Source of the DNA: Ichthyophthirius multifiliis | Lineage: Eukaryota > Ciliophora > Oligohymenophorea > Hymenostomatida | NCBI RefSeq assembly: GCF_000220395.1 | Contig: NW_004087493.1 | Coordinates: 24,396 to 88,395, forward strand | DNA: 64,000 nt | Direction of reading: 5' to 3' | Shown here: positions 12,200-25,397 of the stretch, in pieces | How positions within the stretch are numbered: position 1 is the first letter of the stretch | Layout: each line of letters starts with the position of its first letter | The notes under the pieces: model-generated | Told to the model about the DNA's origin: nothing | Seen by the model: the letters and a program-made list of their open reading frames with translations, nothing else | Database searches by the model: none | Program-made: the position numbers and the translations under genes

Positions 12200-13042
12200 T
12201 ATATAAATATATAAAAATATATAAAAATATAAATTTATAATAGTAAATATTTTTATAATAATATTTTTAATATTTAATTATTTTTATATTAATAATTAAA
12301 AAAAACGGATGATTTTATCAAAAATTAATATTTTTCACATACTCTATTTAACCAAATTATGAAAAGAATTGCTTAATTTCCTTATCTGAAAGTTCGAAAT
12401 TTAAATTACTAACAAAAATAGTTCTTTTTTCTCTCTATAAATATAAATATATATATATATATATATATATTAATAAAATAAAATTAATATTTTTTGTAAA
12501 TAAAAAAAAAATATATATTATTTTTTTTTTTAAAAAAAAATATAAAATAAAATATACATCTTCTATTATATTATTTAATTTTTCTTTTTCTTCATTTTTT
12601 AGATATTTTTTATCTTCATAATTTTATATGAAATTATTATTAAAAAAACATTTATTTAATTAAAAAAAAAATCTATATTAATTATAAAAAACTACTTACT
12701 TTTTTCAATCTCGTTTTCATCATCTTCACTATCCATCCAATCGTATTTTTTATTATTACCTTCTTCCTCTTCCCCTAAATATTCAGGTTCCTTATAATTA
12801 TCTTCTTTTGATTAATTATCATCATCTTCTTTGTTTTAATACTAAGATTAATATTAAACTTAAATATTATTTTCATTATTTTTTGTTTATTCATATTCGT
12901 TTTCGTCTTCTTAAGGTATCTAAATTTAATTTAATATCTTTTCATCATCTATTGTATTTAAATTTGTATTATTCTATCCATCTAATTCTAATTACCATTT
13001 TTTCTTTTATTCGACTTTTTTTTGTTTTCTAAATCCGAACAT
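11698..13042 (-). CDS. Single-RRM RNA-binding protein with acidic N-terminus and RS/basic tail
   Basis: ATG at 13042, TGA at 11698-11700. Introns 12614-12699, 12435-12557 and 12146-12342 are clear, and two shorter ones follow. The N-terminal ~115 residues are acidic and Gln-rich (YLGEEEEGNNKKYDWMDSED). One RRM follows: RNP2 TIFVSNLNFELSDKEIKQFF, then FGQIEDFIVPRNEG, and RNP1-like KGKAFIEY. The tail is rich in Arg, Lys, Ser and His (SKSRSRSHSNENNH, RKKYRNRYKD). The layout suggests a nucleolar or pre-mRNA factor, but the exact family is not recognised; the acidic head plus RRM recalls nucleolar RBM34/Nop12-type proteins, as inference only. The standard-code ORF at 12808-13032 on the plus strand is antisense to it. 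Confidence 0.8.
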
Positions 13043-13653
13043 TTTTTTTATTTATTTTTTTAAAAATATGATATAAGTAAATATCTATATATTTAATTTT
13101 ATATTTAAAAAAAAAATTAAATTTTTCTAAAATATAAATTATTATTATTAAGTTAAATATTATTATATAAATAAAAAATATATAATAATTAATAGATAAA
13201 ATAATATCAATTATTTAAAATAAATATTTATTGTATATAAAATATATTCATCTTTCATTAATTAAATATATTAAAAATTTATAATTTTATTTTTATTAAA
13301 ATTAAAACAATTTTTTAAAGATTTAAAATAAAATTTTCGTATTAATTAATGAATTAATTACATAAGAAAATTAAAGATATTTAAAAAATAAATAAAATCT
13401 TAATAGAAAGTAATAAAAAAATAATTAAAATATATAAAAATATAATAATTAAATAAATAAATATATAAAATATATAAATCTATAATTATATGTATATGTT
13501 TTATTTTATATATATATTATTATATTTTTATAAAAAGAATTTTTAATTATTATATATTTATATTTCTATAATCTTTTTAATTATTTAATTTTTCTATAAA
13601 TTTATAAATGTTTTAAATAATTTATATTATAATATTAATTATAATATATAAAA
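13043..13653. other. AT-rich intergenic region
   Basis: A spacer between two minus-strand genes. It is low-complexity A/T without recognisable coding or repeat structure. Confidence 0.55.
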
Positions 13654-15621
13654 TCAATTTTATAATTTTTATATTAAATTTCTAACATAAATATATTTTT
13701 CTTCAACAAATTTAAAAGCATTATTTTTTTATTAATTTGCTATAATGTTTTCCTAATCAGGCTTTGTTTCTTTTGACAACCATTCATTTTCTTTATATAA
13801 TAATTATAATCCTTCTTTAAATTTACATTCATTCTAATTAACTAAATCATTAATATTTTAAATAAATACATTTAATTATAATTTATCGTAAAAATCTTTT
13901 TTCTCATAAATATTTTATAATGAATTCTCCAAAACTTATAAAGGAATTTTATTTTCTTAATTTTAATATTTTTTAAACATTCCATTAATTAAAATTTCAA
14001 TATTTTTAAGTTAAGTAAAATTATTATATTCTTTATTAGAAATACATACATTAATACTTTTTTCCATAATATCAATTATATAAATATTATTATTCTAATT
14101 ATTATTTTCTAATATAATATCTTCCAATACTTCAAATTAAGTCTATGATATATAAAAATTTAAACAAACAAAATAAACAAACAAAAATTACATTTTTATC
14201 AAAAAATTAAAGTAATATTTTTATAGAATTAATAATATTTTACTAAACCACATTATCTGTATAAGAATTTAAAATACAAAGCAAAGCTTTGCTAACAGGT
14301 ACATTAAAATAATTATGATTATTTAAACTTTCCTTTTAAATTTCCAAAAGACTAACACTTTCAATAAACTAATCTACTAAACTATTCATAAAACCTGGTT
14401 TATTTTCTTTAACAAGATACTAATATAAGAACGGCAAAAGTACTCTCAATTTATAAACGGAAGAATAAAAGATCTTAAAAACCTTCTATTCAAACAACTA
14501 CTTTATAAAAAATCCAATACCAATTAAATTAAAGGTTAATTAAGGATAATACTATTAAATAACTTTTGGAATTTGAGTATTCGAGAAAGTATTAAACCTT
14601 AACTAACAAAGGAAGATTTCCACAAGTTCAATCTGACCCGGTATTATTTCCAAGAAATGTTTTTATGATACATCTAAAAAATTCCTGACGTTTTTTTCGT
14701 TAAAAACACCACTTTCATCTAGGGCTTCTGTGATTCCTTACATTACATCTAAATAGAAGAAAACTACAAAGGTATTAATGAGGATTTTAGGGTCAATGTT
14801 TTTGTTTAAAATTTGTCCAGTTTCAAAATCGACTTCGATTAATTCGTTTGGACTCAAAATTTTTTTAATGTTTTTTATTTCGGGAAGGTTTTTCATAAAA
14901 GTCATGAATCTATTCAAATAATCAATAACCCAATTTTCAAAGTTTTCCTAAAATTATTTTGCGTCTGCGTTTAATTAATCACTTTTGAATTTTTCTGTAT
15001 ATTTCTCGAACTTTTTCATCCCGTCCATCATTGCGCGTAGAATATTTGGAAGAATTTTTGGGTAATATATTTCTTTACTTTAGATTTCGCGAGCTATAAC
15101 AGCTAACATTTCTAATAAAAGAAGTTTCCTTTCTATTTATTTAGTGGTATCTAAACGACATTCAACGAAATATAGTGTCCATTACTTTATTTTATATAAT
15201 TATATAAATATATATATATATTTATATTTATATTTATATTTGTATAATAGTATTATACTTTATTTTTAATTCCTAATATACGTTTACATATATATAAACA
15301 TAAGTCGTTAAAATTATAAGGTTTTTCACTTATTTTACCAAAACTTGATTCATATTGTACTTTAAAAACTTAGTATATATGTTTATCTGTCATATTTAAG
15401 GCGAAATTAATAAATTGATCAGTACATTATTCGAAGTATTCTTATTATAAAGAAGGAATGAATTTTATGTATAATGATAATGATTTTTAGGCTTCTTCAA
15501 GTTTTAGATTTCTTGTCAAAAGTTTTGTTGTACTATTTTCTAGAACTTATTAAAATTCAGACATGGGCATAATTTAGTCTGGATTTTCGGACAATTTTAC
15601 AAGAGTTTCTGCGAATTCCAT
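13654..15621 (-). CDS. Unrecognised helical protein, 614 aa
   Basis: Three exons (15621-15259, 15184-14192, 14142-13654; introns 15185-15258 and 14143-14191) give an uninterrupted 614-aa product starting MEFAETLVKLSENPDQ. The product is well-behaved, with normal amino-acid composition over most of its length and relatively GC-rich codons in the central exon, so it is certainly a gene. The sequence is predicted by eye to be mainly amphipathic helices (for example MMDGMKKFEKYTEKFKSDQ and FINFALNMTDKHIYQVFK), perhaps HEAT/ARM-like. No catalytic motif, signal peptide or TM segment was seen. I do not recognise the family; a nuclear transport or scaffold role would be a guess. Confidence 0.75.
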
Positions 15622-15793
15622 TTTCCTTTATTTTTAATAAGATTTATAATATTTTTTTATTTATTTAAATATTAAAAATATAATATAAATTTTTTATTTG
15701 AAAAATATATATTATTATATATGTATATAAATACACACACATATATATATATATACATCTTATATTATTGTTATATAAATTTTGTATTTAAAT

Positions 15794-17012
15794 TCAATAT
15801 TTATTAATTAAATTAAGGTTATTAAAAGTTTTGTTTTGTATATTATCACAACCTTTTTTTGTCTAAATGAGTAAAGCTTTTTTCCTAAAGTTAATTTTTT
15901 TTGATGTTTCGAAAATATTCCATACATTATACGAAGTTATACGAATATTAATTAGTTTACTATTAATATCTGCATCATTTTATTCACAAACACCGTTATA
16001 TGCTTCATAAAGTTTCTAATAAATTTTAATTTATTCCATCTAATCTTAATTTTTCAAACCACTTTTGAATTTCTAAGCTGCCTTTATAATAATACTTGGG
16101 AATTTGTTTATATTTAATAAATGGCCTTTTGTTTTTCTTGATTTCATTTTATTTTTCACTTTTTTCACTGAAGGGAGATTATGCGTAGACTCTTCTTATA
16201 AAATAGCCCTTGAAGGTGGGATATATTCGTCTTCGTTTTTATTTATATCAATAACTGGTTTAGGGAAAAAATTAAATAAAATAAGCTATTCTTTATTAAG
16301 GAATAATTTTTTTAATTTCTCTACTTCTTTCAGTCTATCTAAAATATTAAAAATGTCCAAATCTTTTTCTATTTAATCTTAGGCTTTTAAAATTAATTAT
16401 ACTTTTCTTGTTTTACAAAACTTACCGCAAGTAATTTAATTAATAAAATACGCATAACTCATTTAAATAGTCTTATCTTTTTATATTATGTACTTGAATT
16501 CTTTAGTTAAGAATTTTTTTCTTTGTATTTCTTCAATCATTATTTATTTATTCATATTATTATTCTTTACTTTTATAGCAGTCTTATTAAATTTAACGAA
16601 TTTATTCTTGTTATTATCAATGATATCAGAATCTTCCTAGTGCTTTCTTTCTTATATCTGTACTCTTTTTTGATGTTAATATTCAGTATTTTTTTCACTT
16701 TCGGTATCTTTTAACTATTACTCATATTATTCGCTATATAAAGAAATTTTTTTATGAAGATTTAATCTTTTAGAATTTTAAGAACAAAATCTAAAAGAGT
16801 TTATTTTTTAAATTGAATTTGACGATAATGGTTCAATATTATCATTATTAGGAGTATCAATCATGTCTAAGTTAAAATTACTTTTTATATTAAATTCTTT
16901 TTCTTATTTAGATTACTAAGGGCTTTAAAGATCATATCTATATCTTTAAGTACTTAAACGTGGGGAATTTAAAATATCAGTAGCAATAGTTTTTTAAAAA
17001 AATTATTCTTCA

Positions 17013-17064
<52 letters not shown>

Positions 17065-18505
17065 TTTCTCTCCACTTAAAAAAATGTGGTGATATAATCG
17101 GTTTATTATGTTTATCTTCATAATTTTATATATCATCTTTTTGCTTTTGATTATTTTTAATTTAAAAAATAATATTTTTTTATTATAAAACATTATCATC
17201 TGATAAAATTAAATTTTATCTATTTAAATCCTTATATTTTTTATCTAATATATTTTTTTACTTTTTATTATAAAATGATTCATCGACATCATTATAATTA
17301 GATTAAATTTAATTATAAGATTTACTTTAAACTACATTCATTTTTTTATCTTTCTCATAATTTACTTTTTTAATTAACTTTTTTTTTTTATCTATAGGAT
17401 TATCAAAATCATATAATTTATTAGCCAATTCTATCGCATAAATGTACTCATTATAATAACTTACCATAAAAGCCGAAAAAATTAAAAAAGCCTATGCAAA
17501 TCCTCCCACATATGCTATAATCTCATCTATTTTTTAAAATTTTCTTTCAATTAGTTTTGTAAAATAACTTCTACTAATAAAAATTTCTATGAATTCTTCG
17601 AAATCTCCAATAAGATTTTATTCACGGAATCCATCTAAATTAAAATATGGGAATTTTTCACTTTAAATATCATTATAAGGCAATAAACTGATATCTGTAT
17701 TAATATTAAATTCCGAAATAAATATATCAACTATTTTCTTCTATTTATAAGGCTAAGCATAATAATATAAATCTGCCGTATTTAAATAACTTTATATATA
17801 ATCGGAAGACTTACTAGGATTAACACTATAATTGGGTATATATATTTCTAATTCCACATATTTTTCCTATAAATATTTTTCCCATTCTTTATCTGTACGG
17901 CATTTAGGTCTCCATTTTTCTGTTGAAAACTTAATAGTATCACATTTAGTTATTTTCAATATTAATTAATCATATTAACCCATTCCCCAAGCTCCTCTGA
18001 CACTATATTTATCGTTTAAACTCGGACATAAGTAATTATAAAGTTATTTCTTATCGAATATTTCAGGCCAACTAATATTATAAGAAGGTAAATTAATCCA
18101 ATGATTTAAAGTACAAGGTTCTAACATCATTTCATTTATTTCTGGTATTACTATTCCATTTTCATGAAATTACCTTTTTCGTTAAATAAAACTTATATTG
18201 AAATAAGGATTGTTTATAAAATTATCCTCTACTGCGCGAATGGCAAACATAAATTTAGATGAGTCAAGTTGGATTTCTTCAGGGTCGGATTTAAACTCAT
18301 CTTCTATTTTTACAGTAACGGCATCTTTATTGAAAAATTAGAGAAAATTATTCCAAAAAAATACCATCATTAATGAAAGGAATAATAGACTTATACCAGC
18401 GCCAAATGTAGTTTGGAAAACACTGCTTTTTTAAAATGTTAAACCTATTTCGCTACCAAATATATCGAATTTTTTAAATATTCGAGATAGGATTGATTGA
18501 GGCAT
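15794..18505 (-). CDS. Ciliate-type two-TM protein, paralogue B (intronless, 903 aa)
   Basis: One continuous frame of 904 codons from ATG 18505 to TGA 15794-15796. It begins MPQSILSRIFKKFDIFGSE. TM1 is about residues 31-55 (GAGISLLFLSLMMVFFW). The following extracellular or luminal domain has CTLNHWINL, VRGAWGMGQYDQL and TEKWRPKCR. TM2 is IIAYVGGFAQAFLIFSAFM, followed by SYYNEYIYAIELANKLYDF. The linker contains a polyQ run (TAA repeats on the minus strand, 17013-17063). The C-terminal domain has FINQITCGKFCKTRK, LDIFNILDRLKEVEK and LILFNFFPK. It shares domain order and many blocks with the gene at 4387-6808, which has introns where this copy has none. The function is unknown. ORFs read on the plus strand here are antisense artefacts. 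Confidence 0.82.
17013..17063 (-). repeat. Coding (TAA)n/(ATT)n microsatellite, polyQ in paralogue B
   Basis: About 16 ATT triplets on the plus strand read as TAA (Gln) in the frame of the minus-strand gene. The standard-code translation in another frame gives a misleading polyAsn. Confidence 0.85.
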
Positions 18506-19617
18506 TTATTTATTTGTGTTTAGCTTTATTTATTTTTTTTTGCTTTTTTTTTTTTTATAAGAAAATATTCAAAAAAAATTAAAAAAAGTAATGTTGTTTA
18601 TATTTTTATTTTTTTTATAGTTGGGTTTTATGTATTATATATAAATTCTATTAATTAAATATAATATTTTAATAAATATTATAAAGTTAAACTTTATTAT
18701 AGTAAATGTTTTATATTTATAAAGAATATTATATATAATTACTTCTTTTTTTCCACCCAAACAAAATTTATTAAAATCAATATTTCAGTAAAGTAATTTA
18801 TGATTAATTTAAGATTTTAGTATAAATATAATCATTAAAAATTAATTAATATTTAAATAAATTGTGAATATTTATTATACAAAAATTATATATTTATTAT
18901 TTATTTGATTTTAATAAAATAAAATACTAAATTTAAAGAATCTCCATTTAATTATTCATTAATTATTTTTTTTTTAAAAAAAAAAATCAAAAATTAACAT
19001 ATATAATTATTATTATTTAAAAATTCTTTATATTTATTATTTATATAATGATATTTTATAAGTTTTGATAATAAATTTATGGAAAATTAAATTAATTTCA
19101 ATAAAAAAATATCAAAAAACTATTTAAGTAATATGTAAATGGAAAAAGAAAAATTTCTGATTTATAAAAAAAATACACATTTTTTATTTTGATAAATTAT
19201 ATATATAAGTAGATTTAATATTTAATTGTAATTTATTTTAGATTTTTTCAAATTTTAATTTAAATTCCTTTTCTTTTTTATAAATAAAATTTAATAATAT
19301 TAATCTTCTATTATAGGAATAATAAAATCTTTAGATAAAACTATTTTCCTATTTAAATCTCTTAAAATTTTAAAAATATTAACTTTTTATTTTATATAAA
19401 ATGTGTTATTATGTATAAATTTAATAATTTAGATTTGCTAAGTTAAAAAATATTAATTAAAGCTAAAAATAGTATAGTAATAGGAAAAAAACAGAAGAAT
19501 TTATGTAACTTTTATATATTATATATTTTTATCCCATTTTCATTAAAAAAAATAAATAATAAATTATATTGTGAATAAAAAAGAAAAATATAATATTTTT
19601 ATTTTATAAAAATAATA

Positions 19618-19673
<56 letters not shown>

Positions 19674-19852
19674 TTTTTATTATATATATTACATTTTAAA
19701 TTAATTCATTTATATTATAATAGTAAAATGTTTAAAGTAATATATATAAATTTTAGATAAAAATGAAAATATTTACAATTTAAAAATAAAAATTACATAA
19801 AAAACATATATTTACAATCTTTTTTTTTTTAATAAATCAAATAAACATAAAA
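18506..19852. other. Long AT-rich intergenic region with a TA microsatellite
   Basis: It contains a (TA)n tract at about 19622-19667 and many A/T homopolymers. Weak open stretches near 19240-19520 have no conserved motif, so I see no supportable gene. Confidence 0.5.
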
Positions 19853-20353
19853 TCATTTTATTTCTTTTAATTCTATTTGAATTTCTGATTATTTGGAATT
19901 TATTATACCACCTTTTACAATATTTTTACTTAAAATACACCTAAAAATAGAAAAGCAATCCGACGCATAAAAAATATATTAAGGTACTCCTTTATCGGTT
20001 AATAAAATACATAATTTTTAACTAAAATGATTGCAATTTTTATTAAAAATATCATAAGCGTTTCCTTTAAATTCTTAATCTAAATCAGCAACAATATCTT
20101 CGATTTCATCATTAGAATATTTGCATATTCCTATTAATATTTTACTATCGAATTCATAATTACTGAATGAATCTTCTTATATATTTATAGCACATATGCC
20201 AGAAAAATTACCACTATGGGCACCGAAATTATATTCTATATTATTTATTTGGACAGCAGTATGATATATACCCAATCCTATGTATTTTAGGATTTTATTA
20301 AATTTCGTAATATTGTATATACATAAATAAACTTCTTAATTTTTTTCATCCAT
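19853..20353 (-). CDS. PPPDE/DeSI-type cysteine isopeptidase
   Basis: A single 166-aa exon. PPPDE proteins are papain-fold peptidases that remove SUMO or ubiquitin. The motif GLGIYHTAV carries the catalytic His (residue 31), and EYNFGAHSGNFSG follows, matching the family's GxWHTxVxVxxxEYxFG block. NKNCNHFSQKL carries the catalytic Cys (residue 107) in the NCNxFS motif. Both catalytic residues are present at the expected spacing, so an active enzyme is predicted. Length fits DESI1/DESI2-like members. There are no introns and no signal peptide, so it is probably cytosolic. The start is the first ATG of the open frame. Confidence 0.9.
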
Positions 20354-20837
20354 TTTTTATTTTATTAAATAAAAAAAATATATATTAATATTATTATGAA
20401 AAATAAATAAAAAAAACTAATTAAAAAATTATTTAAAAACACAAATATATTATTAAAAAAAAAAATTAAAAAAAACTAATATATATAATAAATATAAATA
20501 AAAAATTTGAATTTATTAAATTAAATTATATATAAGAAAAGAATAATTGTTTAACATGTGTGTATATAATATTAAAATAAACAAAATATTTAAATTTATA
20601 TAGTTATTAAATATATAATAAATTTAAAATAAATTAATAATTTAAAAAGTTTAAATAAATAAAAAATTAAATATAAAAATTAAAAATAAAATATTGAAAA
20701 AAAAACTAAATATATAATAATATGAAAATTTAACTAAAAATAATTATATATTTAAAAATATATATATATATATATAATTTTTATATATATATATTCTAAT
20801 ATAAATTTAAATATGTTATAATATTTTATCATTTATT
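20354..20837. other. AT-rich intergenic region
   Basis: A spacer between two minus-strand genes; A/T homopolymers and short TA runs only. Confidence 0.55.
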
Positions 20838-23800
20838 TCAATATTATTAAATATAATCATCTATATCTTAATGTTTCTTAATTTTTCTAAAAATAAACAT
20901 ATACCATTTTGAATACTTTCGACTAAATCTAACTAAAAATGGTAAAACTTTTCTTTCATAAAAAAGCGTTACTATTCCATTTAAAACTGTTAAAAATCCC
21001 ACAAAATTTCTCCAATCATCTGGCATTTCTGAAATAACATTTCCTAACTCATCTTCTACTTAATATTTAAGTTTAAAGAAATCTCTAATAATTTCGATTT
21101 TACTAAATATTAAAATAAAAGATACCAAACTTAAAAAAGCAACCGTAAGACAATAATAAATATTCGAATAAAACGGTTTTTTATGCACTGACCCAATTGA
21201 AAAAGACACTACAACAAAAATATATTAAAGATTTGAAATCCAAAACAAGGAAGTAGCCTCATAACAACTACTAACATCATATAGTTCCTAAATTCCCTAT
21301 TTTTCATATATGTTTACTCCTGAAATATACCAATTTTCCCTTTCCAATTGAAATAAAACCCATAATTAAAAACTAAGCTAAATAATACCTTATCCAATTA
21401 CTGAAATTATAATTTCATGAGAAATCAAATTCCCTGTTGGTACATTTTTAGTTAATTTAGGGGCCCCTTCAGTTAATCCTAATATGAAAGTCAAAGGAAA
21501 AATAATAAATAAATCCCAAAAAAGAAACTAATTGTCCGTAGGCATTGATGTATTAAAATATAATAAAATCAAACTATAAGATTCGATCATAGAATACAAG
21601 GCCATATACTTAAAACATTCAAATGACGTTACTAAACATGCTCTTCCTTCCTTTAATATCTAATATAAACATTATATATCTTATTAAGAACTAGTAAAGG
21701 TTGCTTAAGGGCATAAAGAGCCACTTTCATCAACTTTATTTATTAAAGATACACCCATATCAGCCTCTTTTAAGGCTCCAGAGTTTGTAGAAGGATCGCC
21801 AATCATTCCTATGAATGTATAATTGGCTTAATCTTAGTTTTATAGGAGGGAGATTAGATATTATTTTTAATCAGGGGTGAATCGAGCGTATATAATAGCA
21901 TTTTTAAGGATTGTTTGTACGAGATATTGGTTATTTCGGGTCTATATATCCCTTTTAGAGGACATATACTCATAAAAAAAGGAGCCTGTAATTACTAAAG
22001 GTTTTTATTCGAAAGTTTTTATCAATTCCTAATCTTAAATATTAACTTATTAGCCATTTAAAAGCGTTTATTAATTTTTTATTTAAAAATCAAGAATAAA
22101 AGCCTAATCAGTATTCAAAATTTAAGTCTAAAAAGCCAATTTTAAACTAGATAATGGATTATCACCAGTTAACATTAATAATTTTATATTACTTTAATTT
22201 AATTCTTATATATTTTTTAAAGTATTTTTTTTCAAAGAATTCTCAAAAATTAAAAAACCGCCAAAAATATAAGAATTATTAATATTGTTATTTTCATATA
22301 CATAATTATTATTATTTTCTTATATTTTATTAATAATTTTATATGAAAATGATAGTACACGATGTCCTTATTTGACTAATTCTTAAAATTTTTCATTAAA
22401 AATTTAAATAAAAGGCGATTTTTGATAACTTTCTAGTATTTTTTCAGGCGATCCTTTCTAAAAAATATACTAATTTTCATTAATTTACACTTTTGCGTAC
22501 ATTTTTTATTTCTGAGATAAAAAAGGGGTTCTTTCAAGTATTTAAATTTGAGTTTTTTCATTATTATTAAGTTTTATCAACCCTTCATTTATCATTTAAG
22601 CCCCGGAAAACCTAAACATTTCCAAATCTAAATTATCTCCTATCAACCGGTTATTTTCTACTTTCAAAATATTATGACAAGATGCAATTAAAGCCTAGAA
22701 AATAACAGGAACCTTATTAAAATCATCTTAAACTTGGAATTTCTAATCTTAGAAAAGAACCAAATTCCTCAAACGAAGCTTATTTTATGTCAAACCTGTT
22801 TTATCAAGACAAAGAGTCTTTATTTTCCCACAAACACTAATTTTATGAATATTAGAGCAAAAAATCTTTTTTTCATTCAATCTTTTTAACGAAAAAGAAA
22901 TTCCAAAAGATAAACAAGTTGGTAAAGCCGGTGGTATACAAATAGCAATAATATCTAAACTTCTTATAATAATTTCAGTTAAATTTATATAATTTTTCCT
23001 ATAGTTATCCATAAAAGTTGGTAGTGTTAAAAAAAGCATAAAAAAAGCCAAAAAAGTTAAAGTAAAGACGAAAATAGTTGAGTCTTTTTAAAATGAAAAT
23101 TCCTTATGTTTACAAGGAAAAAGCATACTTCGTATTAAATTTCCTTTCAAAGTTTCAAATTATACTCGGATAACTTTTCCTTTTACTTCCTTTTATGTTC
23201 TTAATATCTTACTACCGCAAAAAATTATATGTTAGTGTTAGTTTTCGCTAAATTATTATTAAATAGGTTCAATTTCAGCCTTTAAAACAGGAGAATCTTA
23301 TCCACGTAAAGATTATTCGTCGACTATACAACTTCCTTTTATTAATATAAGGTCACATGGAGCTACTGTGTTTTATTATAGTTCAATAATATCACCAAAA
23401 ACGAGCTTTTCAGGACTTATATATTCATATTTATTTTAAATATCGGGTCTTAAGACTTTATAAGTTTACTGAAAACTAGAGGAATCTTTTAGTTTTTTTA
23501 ATTTTTAGTAGTCTAAATTCTACTCGTGTAATTCAATAGTAATTGAAAAAATACTTGCGAAAAGAATAATGACAGCATAAATATTATATTCTTCATAAAA
23601 CCACAAAATAATACAAAAAATCTAAAAAACATAAAAAGGAGTCAATATTTCTCCTAAAATAATACCAATTTTGGATAAAGGAGGAGTCCAAGTTGAATTT
23701 TCTCCTTCTTTTTTTAATGTTTTTAATTATTATTATGTAGATAATCCATATTGATGATATTATAAAAGCTCTTTATAGGTAAATGAGGATACTTATTGAC

Positions 23801-24513
23801 AAATAGGAATAAATTTTTATATATTTGCATCAAAAAAATATCTATAATATCGATAGTTTAAAACCTAATAATATATATATAAATATTAATTCTATATAAA
23901 TTTAAATTATAAATATATAATTTATATTATTGTCTAACTTATATATATATATATAAATATATAAAATAAATATATATATATATATATATATATATTAATT
24001 TTTTTTTTTATTTTCTTTATTTTTACTTTATGTTTTTGGTTATCTATTAATTCTTCATTTAATTTTACTAATTCTGTATGTTCACCTATTTTTATTTTTT
24101 ATTTTTATTAAAAAATATTAAAATATAATATTTATTTACCAGATCCTTTAATATATAACCACTCTGCTTATTCTATAGAAACTTTTTTGTATAAGATTTT
24201 TATTTTCCATTATATATTCCATTTAAAAATTAAATAGGCAAATCCTAAAGTTATTATATATAAAAAGTAGCATAGATTTTATTAATTTTTTGATTAATAA
24301 AAAGGTTAAATAGATTAAATATGTCCTTCAATTTACGTTTTTTCATATAAAATTATATCTTCGTTATTAATTTTATTTAATCTATATGACTTATGTGAAT
24401 TTATTTAAAATCTGTTTTTGTTTGTTTGTGTTTGTTTATTATTTTTTTTAAAATTTTTACTCAGATTTGTTTTCGGATAAATTTAAAGTATTAATTTATA
24501 TTTCGTTTTACAT
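20838..24513 (-). CDS. P5B (ATP13A-type) P-type ATPase with altered catalytic motifs
   Basis: Four exons (introns 24412-24460, 24086-24139, 23865-24026) give about 1,136 aa. P5B pumps are polyamine/cation transporters of endolysosomal and ER-derived membranes. Family features present: the N-terminal hydrophobic YIITLGFAYLIFKW segment, the P5B hallmark PPALPT (residue ~439), LCLDKTG with the phosphorylatable Asp (~481), QKGSPE, MLTGDNP, and late TM helices followed by a KKPFYSN block. Deviations: the A-domain TGES is RGQD, DKTGTLT is shortened to DKTGLT, and the P-domain hinge GDGxND reads GDPSTN. The dephosphorylating Glu and the Mg-binding second Asp are thus missing. The frame stays open throughout, so this looks like a retained, probably pump-dead paralogue and not a decaying copy. 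Assignment to P5B is firm; the functional loss is inferred. Confidence 0.92.
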
Positions 24514-24779
24514 TTTATTTTTTTATTTTTTTCAAAAAAAAAAAAAAAAAAAAATTTAAGTTTTAACTTCTTTTTTTATATTATAAATATTTTAAATTTA
24601 ATTTAATATATCTTTATATTATTTTAATTTATTAAAAATATGATAATTTATTTACTTTAAATTTTGTTTAATTTAATAAATAAAAAAAAAACAAATTAAA
24701 TTATAAATATTTTATATTATTTTATTTTTATATATGTAAATATAATTTAATTTTTTATTCTTTTTTTTTTTTTCTTTTA

Positions 24780-25397
24780 TCAATAATTACTAGCTTTTAA
24801 TGATTAAGCTAATTTTTCACAAATTTCATTAACCTTTCCGGGAACTTAACCTAATTCTAAGGAAAAAGTACCAATAACTAAAGCTAAATTAGTAATAGCA
24901 ATAGAAGCACCTCCTTTGTCCTATAATAAAATTAAATATTAGTTATATATATATATATATATAAGTAAAATAAATACCTTTTTGAGATACCAAGTACCAG
25001 CATCTTAATCAAAATGAACAGTATAATATTTTTCGTTATTTATTCTAATACCAATATTAGGATCAGTAGGAACTCCTTTGTTTTAGCAAGCTATAATTTT
25101 AATAAAAAATAAACAAAAATTAATTATAAAAGAAAAAAAAAAAAAACCTGCAACTAAAAGTTTAGCTTCATTACAAGAATAGCTTTTATCTTCAACAGTA
25201 ACATCATAAGTATTAAACTATTATAAAATATATATAATATAAATATTAATTTTAATATTTATTTAAAAAAGTTTGTTTACAGTTTTAAGTCCTGAATTAG
25301 TAGCCCATATTAAACCGTCTTGTTTTCCGACTATATATCCATGTTAACAAATCTTGTCTTTTACAAGATAATCAACGTATTAATCCCAGCCTGACAT
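24780..25397 (-). CDS. Profilin
   Basis: Profilin binds monomeric actin, phosphoinositides and polyproline. Four exons (introns 25218-25280, 25091-25147, 24921-24977) splice to 146 aa, near the usual 125-150. The N-terminus MSGWDQYVDYLV is the classic profilin start (WxxYVDxL). Other matches are GYIVGKQDGLIWA, and a C-terminal helix after GTFSLELGQVPGKVNEICE. All four exons are needed, and the phases agree. The gene sits between the P5B ATPase and the large USP on the same strand. Confidence 0.93.

Noticed and set aside
16104-16714. Plus-strand ORFs of 90 and 63 codons
   Set aside because: Antisense to the C-terminal domain of two-TM paralogue B, which is open for 904 codons on the minus strand.
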